DNA from: Chrysogorgia sp. JL179-B06
Taxonomy: Eukaryota; Cnidaria; Anthozoa; Scleralcyonacea; Chrysogorgiidae
Length of the DNA: 64,000 nt
Assembly (NCBI GenBank): GCA_035772405.1
Contig: JAYKKM010000072.1
Location: forward strand, 368,501-432,500
Direction: 5' to 3'
The position numbers and the translations under genes are program-made. The notes below the pieces were generated by a model. The model was not told the DNA's origin, searched no databases, and saw nothing but the letters and a program-made list of their open reading frames with translations. Shown piece after piece: positions 1 through 10,454 of the stretch (the stretch's first letter is position 1; each line of letters opens with the position of its first letter).

Positions 1-470
1 ATACAGCATACAGCGCAACATACATTATAGCACAGTGTAGTATAGCAAAGCACAGAACATAGTACAGCACAGTGTAGCAAAGCAAAGCAACGCACATAGT
101 ACAGCACACTAGCACAGCATGCAGTGCAGAAAAGCACGTAGCAAAGCAAAGCACATAGTACAGTACAGCACATAGTGCAGCACAGTGTTACAGTGCAGTA
201 CAGTGCAGCAAAGCAGCACACTTTAGCAAAGCAAAGCACATAGTACAGTACAGCACACCATACAGCACAGTGCAGCAAAGCACAGTACAGCAGCATAGCA
301 CGTAGTGCAGCAATACAAAGCACAGCACATAGTACAGCACAGCAAATAAAAGCATAGCACACAGTACAGCACATAGTACAGTGCAGCGAAGCACAGCACA
401 TACAGCACAATACATTGCAACACACCACACTGTGACACAGTACTTTCATCACAGCATACCGGCACAATGT
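1..470. repeat. Degenerate CAGCA/CAGTA short tandem tract
   Basis: Pentamers of the type AGCAC, AGTAC and AGCAA run for about 470 bases with no strict period. The tract probably lies in an intron of the MPP8-like gene, as its next exon starts at 608. Reading frames across it are Cys/Leu-rich artefacts. Confidence 0.8.
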
Positions 471-607
471 AGTGTATATACGTACAGCTTTAGAGACTCC
501 GCTGTAGAGAACATGCAATGTCTGAAATACAGTATACAATACAAATTGCAGCCCATGTGTTGTTCGTGCGCTGACTAGCCTGACTGTGATTGCGTTCTCC
601 ATTCCAG

Positions 608-3600
608 GGTTTCGAAACTATTGCATCTCTTTTACTGGATGTTGAAGCTGATGTTAATGCCAAACAAAGTAATGGTGGTGAAACAGCTTTGATTAAGGTA
701 GGACTTTACTATCCACTTTGGCAAGCCTGGAAATCATTATTTTCGCTGTACCTGTCAGAATGACCAGCACAAATGAATTTGTAACGGACATACAAAAATT
801 TGTACCTGTCACGGTAGAACTTAGTGTAACATCTCAAAACTTAGCGTAACATCTCAAAACTTAGCGTAACGTCTCAAACTTAGCGTAACGTTTCAAACTT
901 AGCGTAACGTCTCCAAACTTAGTGTAACGTCTCATAACGTAGCGCAATATCTCCAAACTTAGCGTTACGTCTCATAACTTAGCGCAATGTCTTAAAACTT
1001 AGCGTAACGTCTCCAGACTTAGCGTAACGTCTCCAGACTTAGCGTAATGTCTCCAAAGCTTAATGTCTCCAAACTTAGCGCAATGTCTCCAAAGCTTAAT
1101 GTCTCCAAACGTAGCGCAATGTCTGCAAACTTAGCATAATCAGGTCTCCAAACTTAGCGCAATGTCTCAAAACTTAGCGTGATGTCTCCAAACTTAGCGC
1201 AATGTCTCCAAACTTAGCGTAATGTCTCCAAAGCTTAATGTCTCCAAACTTAGCGCAATGTCTCCAAAGCTTAATGTCTCCAAACGTAGCGCAATGTCTG
1301 CAAACTTAGCATAATCAGGTCTCCAAACTTAGCGCAATGTCTCAAAACTTAGCGTGATGTCTCCAAACTTAGCGTAATGTCTCCAAACTTAGCGCAATGT
1401 CTCCAAACTTAGCGCAATGTCTCCAAACTTAGCGCAATGTCTCCAAACTTAGCATAATCAGGTCTCCAAACTTAGCATAATCAGGTCTCCAAACTTAGCG
1501 CAATGTCTCAAAACTTAGCGTAATGTCTCAAAACTTAGCGCAATGTCTCAAAAACTTCGCGAATGTCTCCAAACTTAGCGTAATGTCTCAAAACTTAGCG
1601 TAATGTCTCTCATTGAGAGTGTACAACACAAAATCTAAAGCAGAGTCCATTCAACACAAAAATGTTTAACTTTCACAAAAAGTTGAGTTAACCTTTTGAC
1701 AAGATGAGCAATCGGACAAAATGACAGACAGAATTAATATTGTCAACTGTCAAATCTCTAGAAATGGAAAATTTGTACCAGGCTTGCACTTTGGGTTTAT
1801 TCTGCGCAGATCTTCTAATGTCTAAAACGAGCAGAGTTTTGAACGGCTTCAAAAACGACTGCATATCTAAATAACCATGTTTACCAACTATTTCAGTGAT
1901 TCAAGCCATTTTAACCGAGAAAATCGAAGGAAAAGTTTATGTAAATCAGGACGAATCTTTATCAACATATAAAACCTCCGTGCTACTGATTATATTGCAT
2001 TTTCTAGTAGCATCAGTGAACCCAGCTAAATAATACCCATCTCTGTTTTTTTGTAGGCATGCAAAAAAGGCCATTATCCCGTGGTTTCACTACTCGTGTC
2101 CTACGGTGCAGACTGTCAGATGAGAGGCCAGTCTGGTTTGACGGCATCCCAGTGGGCTGCACAATGTGGTTATTTTGAAATACGCGATCTTCTTACTGCT
2201 CATAACAAAAGGTTAAAACATTATCCATTGAAGGACATTGGCAACAAAATAGAACTACTTTTTGTGTTGATATATTTTGATATCGAAGTAAATGACTTAG
2301 CTAGTCGAAATATAGTAGTTTAGTATTATGAAAATGCTCGTAACACATTTGAAAAGTTGAATTAACTATCTAAAAACAAGCTATTGGGCCGCCATTTTGA
2401 ATACGACCGTGACGTCATGTGCTGGCAAGCGTTGTGAACACTTTGCCCAACATATGACGTCACAGGCAGGGCACAAAATAACGGCCGGTCAACGGACAAT
2501 GACTGGCCAAAAATGCCTCTTGACCGGTCACTTTTTTACCTCACCGGTCATTTTGACCGGTCGACACATTTGTATGCCTTGCGATAGAATTTTAAATCTT
2601 TTTTTCTCTTCGGCATATCTGCTGAAATCTTGTCAGAGAAAGACTGTATATTTCATGGCGAGTACGCAATTTCACTACAAGTACGTCAAGTTACGTACGA
2701 CAAAAACATTGTTTGTTCTTCTCCAAAACGTAAATGTATGCTGGTTGCACTTGAAAGGTTTCGATTTTGTTTCGGAGGAAGGAGGTGAGCAGAGCAATGG
2801 AGGAGGGTAGTGACGTCGAGGGTACAGACTCAGTCAAGCAAGATAACACTTTGATAAAGAGAGCTGGCTGAGTTGGAATGAAGAGTTTGTGCTGCTCTTG
2901 ACTTAACTTTGAAAGTTAACATGTGCTCAATTAATACACAATTGACAAGAATAACGCTTTGGTTTCTTTTGCGTTTTTGTTTTTGGTATTTGTTAATTCG
3001 TAATAATTATTTAGGAAGAAGAGTCGTTTTAGGCTAAATATAGTAAGTGGAATGAAAAATTTAACTCCGTCAAAGACTACCTGTATAATGAGTAAAGTTT
3101 ATTACTTAATATTAAGATTATATCTAGAAAACAATAAACTTTAGACAACCACCTAATCAACGATGATAACGTTGCCTGTTCACTTTTACAATGTGATTGC
3201 TAACGTCTTGAGCGTTTGAAACATGAAACAATCATTTGGCAGAATAACCCTCTAACTACGATATTCCGTATTGTCTGATATAAGGTACTTAGTTTTGTTC
3301 CCAATGTCCTTTAATTCATTTAAAACTAAAAGTGATATCTTAAGCCCGCCTCACACGAGAAGAAACAGCTTATAGCAAATGGCCTGTCAAGGCAGTTTAC
3401 TCAGCTGTTTCCTCTCGTGTGCGGCGGAGTTTTCGTGAGAATTTCGCCACGCAAGCCCAAGAGGAGATTTATGGTTTATTGAGTTGTCCTTTCTCCAGTT
3501 TTTTGCATGGTAAAATAATTACAAACCAATTTATAAGACCCTGATTATTACCCAATGTATAAGAACCTAACACCCTGATTTTTTGTTAGATATCAAATAT

Positions 3601-5159
3601 ATAAGAACCTATCCCAGGCTGGTTTGTAAAAATGTAGGTTCTTCATAGCGGGTGTTTACTGTATTACAGATATGTAAAATCCCCAAACGTGAGATAAGCA
3701 CTTTTTAACACGAATATTATAACAGACATCTAATATTTTTGTTATATTTTTTCCAGGCTCCAAACGTGTGTTGAAAATGCCATAATAAGTTGCTTGGGTC
3801 ATGCCAACTGTTTGATATCTCCACCATTGTTGCCTTACGTCTGCCTATACCCAAACGAAGGACAAAAATTCACATATCATTTCAATTGTAGCAGCTTGTT
3901 GTCCGGTAAGGCCTGGTTTACGAGCTGTGCCATACTGGCATATTTTTTCAGCCTTATGGTTTGAGTTTATAAAGCCAAGCTATGCTGTAATGCCGCTGCT
4001 AATTTGGAATCCGTAGACGGTCGGTAGCATCTTTTTATTATATATATATATATAGTTTACTTACAATGGGATTACATAAATATTGATTATCAACCAAAAA
4101 TGTCAACTTCGCTTGCATAGCCGAGTGGTCTGTGTTATCAATTTTTAGTTGTGAGATCGGGGTTCGAATGTTGGGTGAGTATATAATTTTTTCCATTTAA
4201 AAAAATTTTTACTTTACTTTTTTCTTTTTAATAGGGTTAGGATTAAGGTTAGGTTAGGGTTAGTTTTAGGGTTTGGTTTAGAATATTATCAAAAAATAGT
4301 CGCGCGTAAAAAAGTCCCAATTAGATGCTACTGACCATCAAAGATGCTACCCACCGTCTACGGATTCCAAATGTGGTGCAATGCCGCTCCCTTTTTGAAA
4401 AGGGTAACCACTAACCATATATCAATTTAAAGCTAGTTACTCGGGCTACTGTGGTAGCCGAGTCTAGGTTTGAGCAACGTTTCTGTATTAGTTTTCGGGT
4501 CGACACAGTAGCGGATTAACTCTCCCAGGGCAAATAATATTTTTGGGCCGGTCATAACATGAGAGCTGTATGGTTCGGAGGTTCGTACTTAGCCTGCCTC
4601 AGGCGCGGCCACCTCTAGCTTTCAAATACAAGGGGGCCCGCGCCTGAGATTGCGTCAAATGACGAGCATCACATTTTTGGGGAAAATAACATCGCTGCTA
4701 AAATGGCGAAATTTGATCTTGGTTTTCGATGTCTTAAGACGTAACTGTATAAATAACATCATTTGATTTCTGTGCAGTAGCCCGTAGTAGAACACCGCAT
4801 GTATCATGCAGAAGTGAGCTATTTTCGAAAGGGCCATTACTTTCGGGCAGCCGCTACTTAGCTTTCGGGCGGCCGCTACTTTCGAGTGGCCGTTAATTTT
4901 GGGGTAGATAAGAACGTTCAATATACTTTGCACAGGTCTTCCTGCATGATAAGAGTATTCATTTATATACTGAAGTATTCACCATTCGTTTGTAAAAAAG
5001 AGAAACTGGTCCGGGTGCAAATGCCCTCTTTGCTCCATAGATAATCCGCTACTGGGTCGACAAATTGCAATTATTGCATTACCGTATTTCATCTAATAAA
5101 CACCTAGCCTAAAAATGCGGTGACTGATTACCTGCTTGTCGACTTCAGCCCCCCCCCCC

Positions 5160-5200
<41 letters not shown>

Positions 5201-7120
5201 CTTTAAGTCTGTTCCTACGCCTCCAATTCAAGCTAATATGGCCAAGCTTATAAACTTGTACCTATAATGGCGCCCAAATTAAATATTCTTTTATATTCAT
5301 TTAAATTAGCCTTTCTGACCTCGTTCGTGTGTCTGTAATTCCAAAGAATCCTTGCTTTGTAACGAGGCCAGAAAGGCTTATTTGCATGCATATAATAGAA
5401 TATTTAAACTGGCCACCATTATGAAAGAGGTCTATAGTAGGGCCTAAGGTTGTGTATCAATAAGGATCGAGTCTGTACTTGCGTCGACAAAATTGACAAT
5501 TTGACAAGGTTATTTTTATATCTTTTCTATCAAATCTTTTTGATCTACAGATAAAACAGTCTTGCTGTTTTGCTTTCGCGCTGTGTTTTCAAGAAGCGGT
5601 AACGTCAATGTGAGCTTTTCTACCGATAATGGAGTTCAGTCAATTTCATTAAATGGAGTGCTCCAATCTCCAATGCTAAAAGTAAGTTTTTGTTGTCATC
5701 TTTCTAGTAATTGGACTAGTTTTTTTGCCATTAAATTTCGATTGTCAATAACTTGCTACAATGCTAATGTGTACCACTTACTACTTGTTGTATGATAACT
5801 ACAAAAAGGACATTGGCAACAAAAATTAAGTTTGTCTAATATCGAAGAACTCGTAAAATGATAGAGTAACACCTTTTACAACTTTCCCGTATTTTACTTC
5901 GTTTTTGAAATATTTCAGTTTGTTTGAAATGTAAATGATATGGTCTCTGACGTCAGGTGCTGGGTAGAGAATTTTCACTCGTTAAAAAATGTTTTATATC
6001 TCAGTGATTGCTAAGTTTACAACGTTCATTATCAATAAACGCTATAATAAAATGTTCGACTGAAATGCTGTTGTGAAATTCTCTACCCAGCACCTGACGT
6101 CAGAGACCATCTCATTTACATATCAAACAAACTGAAATATTTCAAAAACGAAGTAAAATACGGAAAAGTTGTAAATGGTGTTACTCTATCATTTTACGAG
6201 TTCTTTCATATTAGACAAACTTAATTTTTGTCGCCAATGTCCTTTAATCATCCCTGTGCTACGTAATCTTCACTGGTTGCCGGTGAGATCAAGGATTGTT
6301 TTTAAGATACTAATAATTACTTTCAAGGCTTTGCATAGCCAAGCGCCTGTTTATATTACTGATTTGCTAACTAAATATAAACCTACTCGTACTTTGAGAT
6401 CATCTGACCGAAATCTGCTACTTGAGCCAAAATCCAAAACGGTGACTCGTGGAGACAGAGCATTCTCAGTTGCAGCACCAAAACTGTGGAATTTATTACC
6501 ACAGGAAATTAGAAGCTTTGAAATGTTAAGTAGTTTTAAGTCAGCACTTAAGACTTTTCTTTTCTAAAATTAATAGTTTTTTGTTCATGGTGGTAATATA
6601 TGTAGTATAGGCATTATCTTGTAATGAAACTGTAATTAGTTTTATAAGTAAAATTAAGAATATATTGTTGTAAGAGCATTGAGACTATTGTATAATGCTC
6701 CTAATACGTCTTTTATTATTATTATTAATTGGAAAAAATAAGTCTTAAGTGCCGACTTATAACTGTAAAAACAGTACCAATCTGAATGGTTACCAATAAC
6801 CAATAAAATTCGGCTGTTTCAACCCTTAAAAAAGGGTCAATTGGTGAATCTGAGACAAGCAAATGTAATTGGTTGTTTTAATCAGTCTGTTTTTTACAGT
6901 ATAAAACTACTTCAAAAGTGATTGCTTATAATTTGCTATGAAGGTGTTTATTTTTATTTTGTAGAATAATAGGTCTGTCTTCAAACTTCACCCAAAAGTA
7001 GACACCAACAGATTGAGTCTACAAACATATCATTCACACGTCCACCTTTTGGTTTGTATTTATGCTGCCGAACTCAGCTGCGACTTCTTAAAGATTGAAC
7101 AAAGTTCTGTTATGGTTTAG
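608..7120 (+). CDS. MPHOSPH8: MPHOSPH8 (MPP8)-like ankyrin protein, 3' five exons, 5' end outside window
   Basis: Five exons join in one frame: 608-697, 2057-2211, 3757-3905, 5551-5681 and 6965-7120, ending at TAG 7118-7120 (226 codons plus stop). All inferred introns are GT-AG. The first two exons encode ankyrin repeats, with ETALIKACKKGHYPVVSLL and YGADC typical of the fold. The rest is a beta-rich C-terminal region (LLFCFRAVF, ISLNGVLQSP, VHLLVCIYAAEL). The order ankyrin, then a region with an LLF.F.A.F core, a V.LN motif and a terminal LL..Y strand, matches my recollection of vertebrate MPP8 downstream of its chromodomain. In vertebrates MPP8 reads H3K9me3 and, with TASOR and periphilin (HUSH), silences retroelements. 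The chromodomain would lie upstream of base 1. The ankyrin call is firm; the MPP8 identity is by family resemblance only. No polyadenylation signal is obvious near the stop. Confidence 0.6.
758..1790 (+). mobile_element. Minisatellite-bearing repeat element, copy 1
   Basis: A left flank (AGAATGACCAGCACAAAT at 759), an array at about 825-1610 of a 20-bp unit (AAACTTAGCGTAACGTCTCC with T/C and C/T variants, roughly 39 units), and a right flank containing GACAAAATGACAGACA and ending TTTGTACCAG. The same three parts recur in the same order at 36790-38245, so the array moved as part of a larger unit. It lies in an intron of the MPP8-like gene. Confidence 0.75.
2212..3756. other. Intron of MPP8-like gene with small repeats
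   Basis: Contains a stub of family A (GGACATTGGCAACAAAAT near 2233), a GACCGGTCA-rich block at 2480-2565, two TGACGTCA sites (2410, 2455) and a foldback with arms at 3346-3370 and 3402-3429 (CCGCCTCACACGAG against CTCGTGTGCGGCGG). No gene is seen. Confidence 0.5.
4002..4373. mobile_element. MITE with about 30-bp terminal inverted repeats
   Basis: The left arm TTTGGAATCCGTAGACGG (4002) and right arm CCGTCTACGGATTCCAAA (ending 4372) are inverted copies, each extended by a GGTAGCATCTTT-type block. Inside lie a (TA)n tract, a tRNA-Ser-like block (4110-4166: ATAGCCGAGTGGTC, then GGGGTTCGAAT) and TTAGGG-like DNA. It looks like a tRNA-derived sequence carried inside a MITE. Confidence 0.65.
5146..5199. 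repeat. Poly-C followed by (AC)n microsatellite
   Basis: About 15 C then about 19 AC/CA dinucleotides. Confidence 0.95.
5265..5425. mobile_element. Short foldback element
   Basis: Arms around AGCCTTTCTGACCTCGTT and AACGAGGCCAGAAAGGCT, extending outward through AATATTC and ATAATGGCG-type blocks. A non-autonomous foldback in the intron before exon 5551-5681. Confidence 0.6.
5805..6243. mobile_element. TTAA foldback MITE, family A copy 1
   Basis: Long inverted arms start AGGACATTGGCAACAAA and end in the inverse, followed by TTAA at the right (6244-6247); the left TTAA has decayed. Both arms carry TGACGTCA (5948, 6095). It interrupts the LINE fragment that follows. Confidence 0.8.
6244..6735 (+). 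pseudogene. LINE reverse transcriptase C-terminal remnant
   Basis: The frame to TAA at 6565-6567 encodes LRNLHWLPVRSRIVFKILII, YITDLLTKYKPTRTLRSSD and FSVAAPKLWNLLPQEIRS, the conserved end of CR1/L2-like non-LTR retrotransposon proteins. The A/T-rich 3' end finishes in (ATT)n at about 6713-6728. It is 5'-truncated, with a family A MITE at its 5' border. Confidence 0.85.
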
Positions 7121-7369
7121 CCATTTTTTACTTACCATCGAACATTCCAACCCTCCTGAGTCTCTAGCCTGAAAAGATCAGATCTCCACTCAGGCGCGAA
7201 CTTTTCCCGCCCACTCAGAGAGGGTGTGAGACTTGTCCGGGAAATTGGCTTACTAAATCTGATTGGTCAACTTGATAATCTACACCGTAAACCCACGCAA
7301 AAGGCCACGCAAAGAAAATCCAAAATGCGGAAACGAAGTAGTTGGCATATAAATGCCATTTCAGAGCAG

Positions 7370-7830
7370 CGGAAGGTCGGCGAAAATGGCCCTGGGATCG
7401 GCTGGTCCATTCTATAATGCGATTGGCTTGTCATACAACTCAATTAATTCAGCAGAGTATAATTTATTCATCTAAATCTGAATGCTGTCTTCAAATGTTA
7501 TAGCAAATTAGAAGTGATAGCTTTCGCTAAATTGGATATATGTTTCTTCATACCTTTTGTAAGAGATAACCATGGATGTATGGTGGATTATTAAGCTTGT
7601 TAGCTACTTTTATGCCCACGAATGCTGACATGAACAACTCTGAAGAGCATTAAATATTTCTCAATTATTCAGGTCAACAAAGTAGACAAAGGCAATGGAA
7701 CAAAGACCACAACAATTATCATATCTAAACACCCAGAAATTCTGGGTGTCATGTGACCAGCCGATCCCAGGGCCATTTTCGCCGACCTTCCGCCGCGTGG
7801 AGGCCAAATGCCCTGGGAACGAGGTTGCGT
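7370..7830. mobile_element. Foldback MITE, family J copy 1
   Basis: Arms contain GGCGAAAATGGCCCTGGGAT (7378) and its inverse near 7760. A second copy with longer arms lies at 20345-20838 and shares the interior (GATTGGCTTGTCAT). Confidence 0.75.
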
Positions 7831-8164
7831 CTCGGTGCTGATTTTCTTTGTTTTCGGTGACCGGTCACTCCAATATGGCCGCCACTCGCCGGCCTTCTGA
7901 ATTACTGGTTCCTTCGACAACTGATTCATTTTAGCATCTTAAAAGATCAGAGACAGATACTCTCTGTCGCCTATAGTAAAACTATATAACGTGGTCCATT
8001 CAAGATGGCCCCGCAAAATATTCCCGGCAACAACCCTTCCCCCCTTTTCAATGTTGAAAGTGTCAATACAGCTAGTGCGTTGAGTACTCAACCTATATTT
8101 CCCTAAACATTTCTTACTTTTCAACATTGAAAAGGGCGAGGGGGGCAGACAAATGTTTCAAGAG

Positions 8165-8605
8165 AACTGAATCGAGTGGGCGCCATTGATCTCAAAGATA
8201 GGACTGGATCGAGCTTTCTATTGTATCTGATGAGCTGATTTTGAAGCTTGCATATTAACATTAAATGCATAAAATCTTGAACCTAATTTGACGTCTCATA
8301 TTAGGCTTCTCTCGCTGGATAATTAGAGCCAACGGTGGCCATTACTAAGGGACCAAAGTCGCAGTAAATCTGTTAGGTAGGCCATGAATCGTTTTACCCA
8401 GTAATTTGAAAAATGTCTTCTGGTCCTCTTTATCGTAAAATTATTTTATTTTGTCGATGGTAAGAGCACTGACATAATCCAACAAAAAACCTCATAGGAT
8501 CCTCAGTTGGTCCCTTAGTAATGGCGGACTTCCGGCTTCATTTACTGAATAATAGTTGCTCGATCCAGTCTTCTCTCGAGATCAGTGGTGGGCATGGCAC
8601 CCACA
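8165..8605. mobile_element. Two nested foldbacks
   Basis: Outer arms: GATAGGACTGGATCGAGC-type at 8197 against GCTCGATCCAGTCTTC near 8560. Inner arms: CCATTACTAAGGGACCAA (8339) against TTGGTCCCTTAGTAATGG (8507). The inner pair appears inserted in the outer element. Confidence 0.65.
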
Positions 8606-9326
8606 ACGTTTGGCCATGATTGTAGGTCTCTTTCGGCACGTGACCAGTAACTAGTTACTTGCAATTAACTATAACCAAATAATTATTGGTCAACTCAACC
8701 AATTCATATTGGTTGCCACGATTAATTTGATTTATCTTACCGAAAATAATATTTCACTTTCTATATGACCAATTAATAATTGGTTAGTATAACCATTTAA
8801 TTAGGGTTGTAAATAATTTTATAACCATTTTAAATTGGGTGCATTCGTTTTTTGTGACGTACGCTTTGAGCCCGTACTAATTTATTTTTATTATTTAAAT
8901 TAAGGGGATTAACATTTCTATAATAAAAAGCAACGTATTTATATTTGACTCGTACCCAGTCGTCTCTGGAAATTTAAGGTTTGCGGTGCCTGACGGGAGA
9001 TGTTTGATCATTCCCATCATGCACCGTCGAAAGTTACCAACCTCATATTTCCCGTTGCGCCTGCAAATTCCCCCTTATTAATTTATGCGGGCAAGATCTT
9101 AGACGATATAATTGACGACTGGGTGCGTGTCAGTATTTATATTACAGAACTAGAAATTGTAAATATATTAAGTTGTTACTGTTGCTGTGATAACCACTAG
9201 TAATTTCAGATTTAATTTGCAGTTAATAAAATTTGTATTGACTATTCGACTTTGTCAGTCCAATTACGTCTGAATATTGTGTCTTAAATCGGGTCAGGAG
9301 TTATACTGTTTATTGGGTTATTCCAC

Positions 9327-9725
9327 AGTTGGCTTGGACTGGGCCCAATTTAGGACCTTGCCATTTCAGCCAGGAAGGGGCCCGTCTATGCATGTGAACA
9401 GATAATACTTGCAATTTTTAACATTTCAGAATATAAGAAGCTGTTTCATTTCCGAGTAGTTTGACGCAAGTTTTTGATACACTGCCTCGTTATCAACAGC
9501 CTTAGTAAATCAAATTCTACAGAACAAATCAATAATCATTACTGCTTCCAAATGGTGTTGACTAAGCAGAGATCTCAGTCGAACTTTGAGAATATTCTCT
9601 CGCAGGACGAGGGTGAGCGCATTTCTTAGACATTGGGTGTGTGACATGGTTTGTCTGGCCAGGCCCTACTATATGCCATGGCACAATGTCATAATGCAAT
9701 GGCATATAGGCCAATCCAAGCCTGG
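9327..9725 (-). pseudogene. Degenerate hAT element with transposase C-terminal remnant
   Basis: Reading the minus strand gives LRSLLSQHHLEAV followed by a KAVDNEAVYQKLAS-type end, the hAT dimerisation region. The terminal sequence resembles the better-preserved copy at 27200-27622 (GGCTTGGACTG at left, CCAAGCCTG at right). Frame and ends are decayed. Confidence 0.65.
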
Positions 9726-10366
9726 TCTTATTTGAAAGACCAACGAGACAAACGAGCTGGTTATCTTGGCCCTGCCCAGATTTCCTAATCCTAGCTGGCC
9801 CCCGATGAAATATATATATCGTGAACTTCCAGCAACCCGATAAATCAAAACAGAACATTGGATACCACTCAACTTATATGGTCAATAAACGATTGTAAAT
9901 ACGAAATCCCAAATTACCGATAACTCGATAAGTTACAATTAATATAATTATCACAAGTACTTTGCCTGGACTGCTGTGGTATAACACATGTCTCTTCCTA
10001 AAAATATAAGCGATAATCGGATTTTAGTCGCATTCAATTAAAATCGCATATGATATGTGATACACAATTGTGCGTCAGTTTCTTATGCAATTTTCATTGC
10101 ATACTATCAAACAAGTTTGATTTGATTTGGATTTTTACTTTGTCGCAAAAGTGTGCGCCTCTTGTGCAATGCAATGCGATAATTGCAACATTAACCAATG
10201 ACAGACTTGCCATAAATCACATGATAAATTAAACATGGAGGTCATTGGATAGTCCGGAAAAAGAAGAAAACTAAATAGTCCCAAAAGTTTCGGGAATTCC
10301 TCAAGAAGCAATTCTGATTACAGGTTTTGGACAACCCGAATCTCTCTTCTTTACTAACCGTTGACT

Positions 10367-10454
10367 GCCGCCATTTTGAATAAAATTACATCGCCCGTGT
10401 GCGGCTTCGAGCGGGACCTGGAAACTATTTAAACTGGAGGAAGTCAACAATAAC
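10367..10454 (+). promoter_or_regulatory. SYF2 5' flank with YY1-like box
   Basis: GCCGCCATTTTG at 10367-10378 is the reverse complement of the YY1-type CAAAATGGCGGC box often found at transcription starts of housekeeping genes. It lies 77 bp upstream of the SYF2 ATG. The transcription start itself is not visible. Similar GCCGCCATTTTG copies occur elsewhere in the window (near 2390), so the box is suggestive only. Confidence 0.35.

Larger units (their letters stand above)
7121..10366. other. Intergenic region filled with foldback elements
   Basis: Between the MPP8-like stop and the SYF2 promoter I see only repeats: family J (7370-7830), a CCCTTTTCAATGTTGAAA foldback (8036-8145), nested foldbacks (8165-8605), a small foldback (8950-9140) and a hAT remnant (9327-9725). 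Short ORFs inside are arms of these repeats. 9726-10366 holds nothing recognisable. Confidence 0.6.

Noticed and set aside
825..1610. CRISPR-like array of regularly spaced repeats
   Set aside because: The units are contiguous 20-mers with no spacers, in an animal intron; it is a minisatellite. The same applies to 36850-38035 and 60178-61090.
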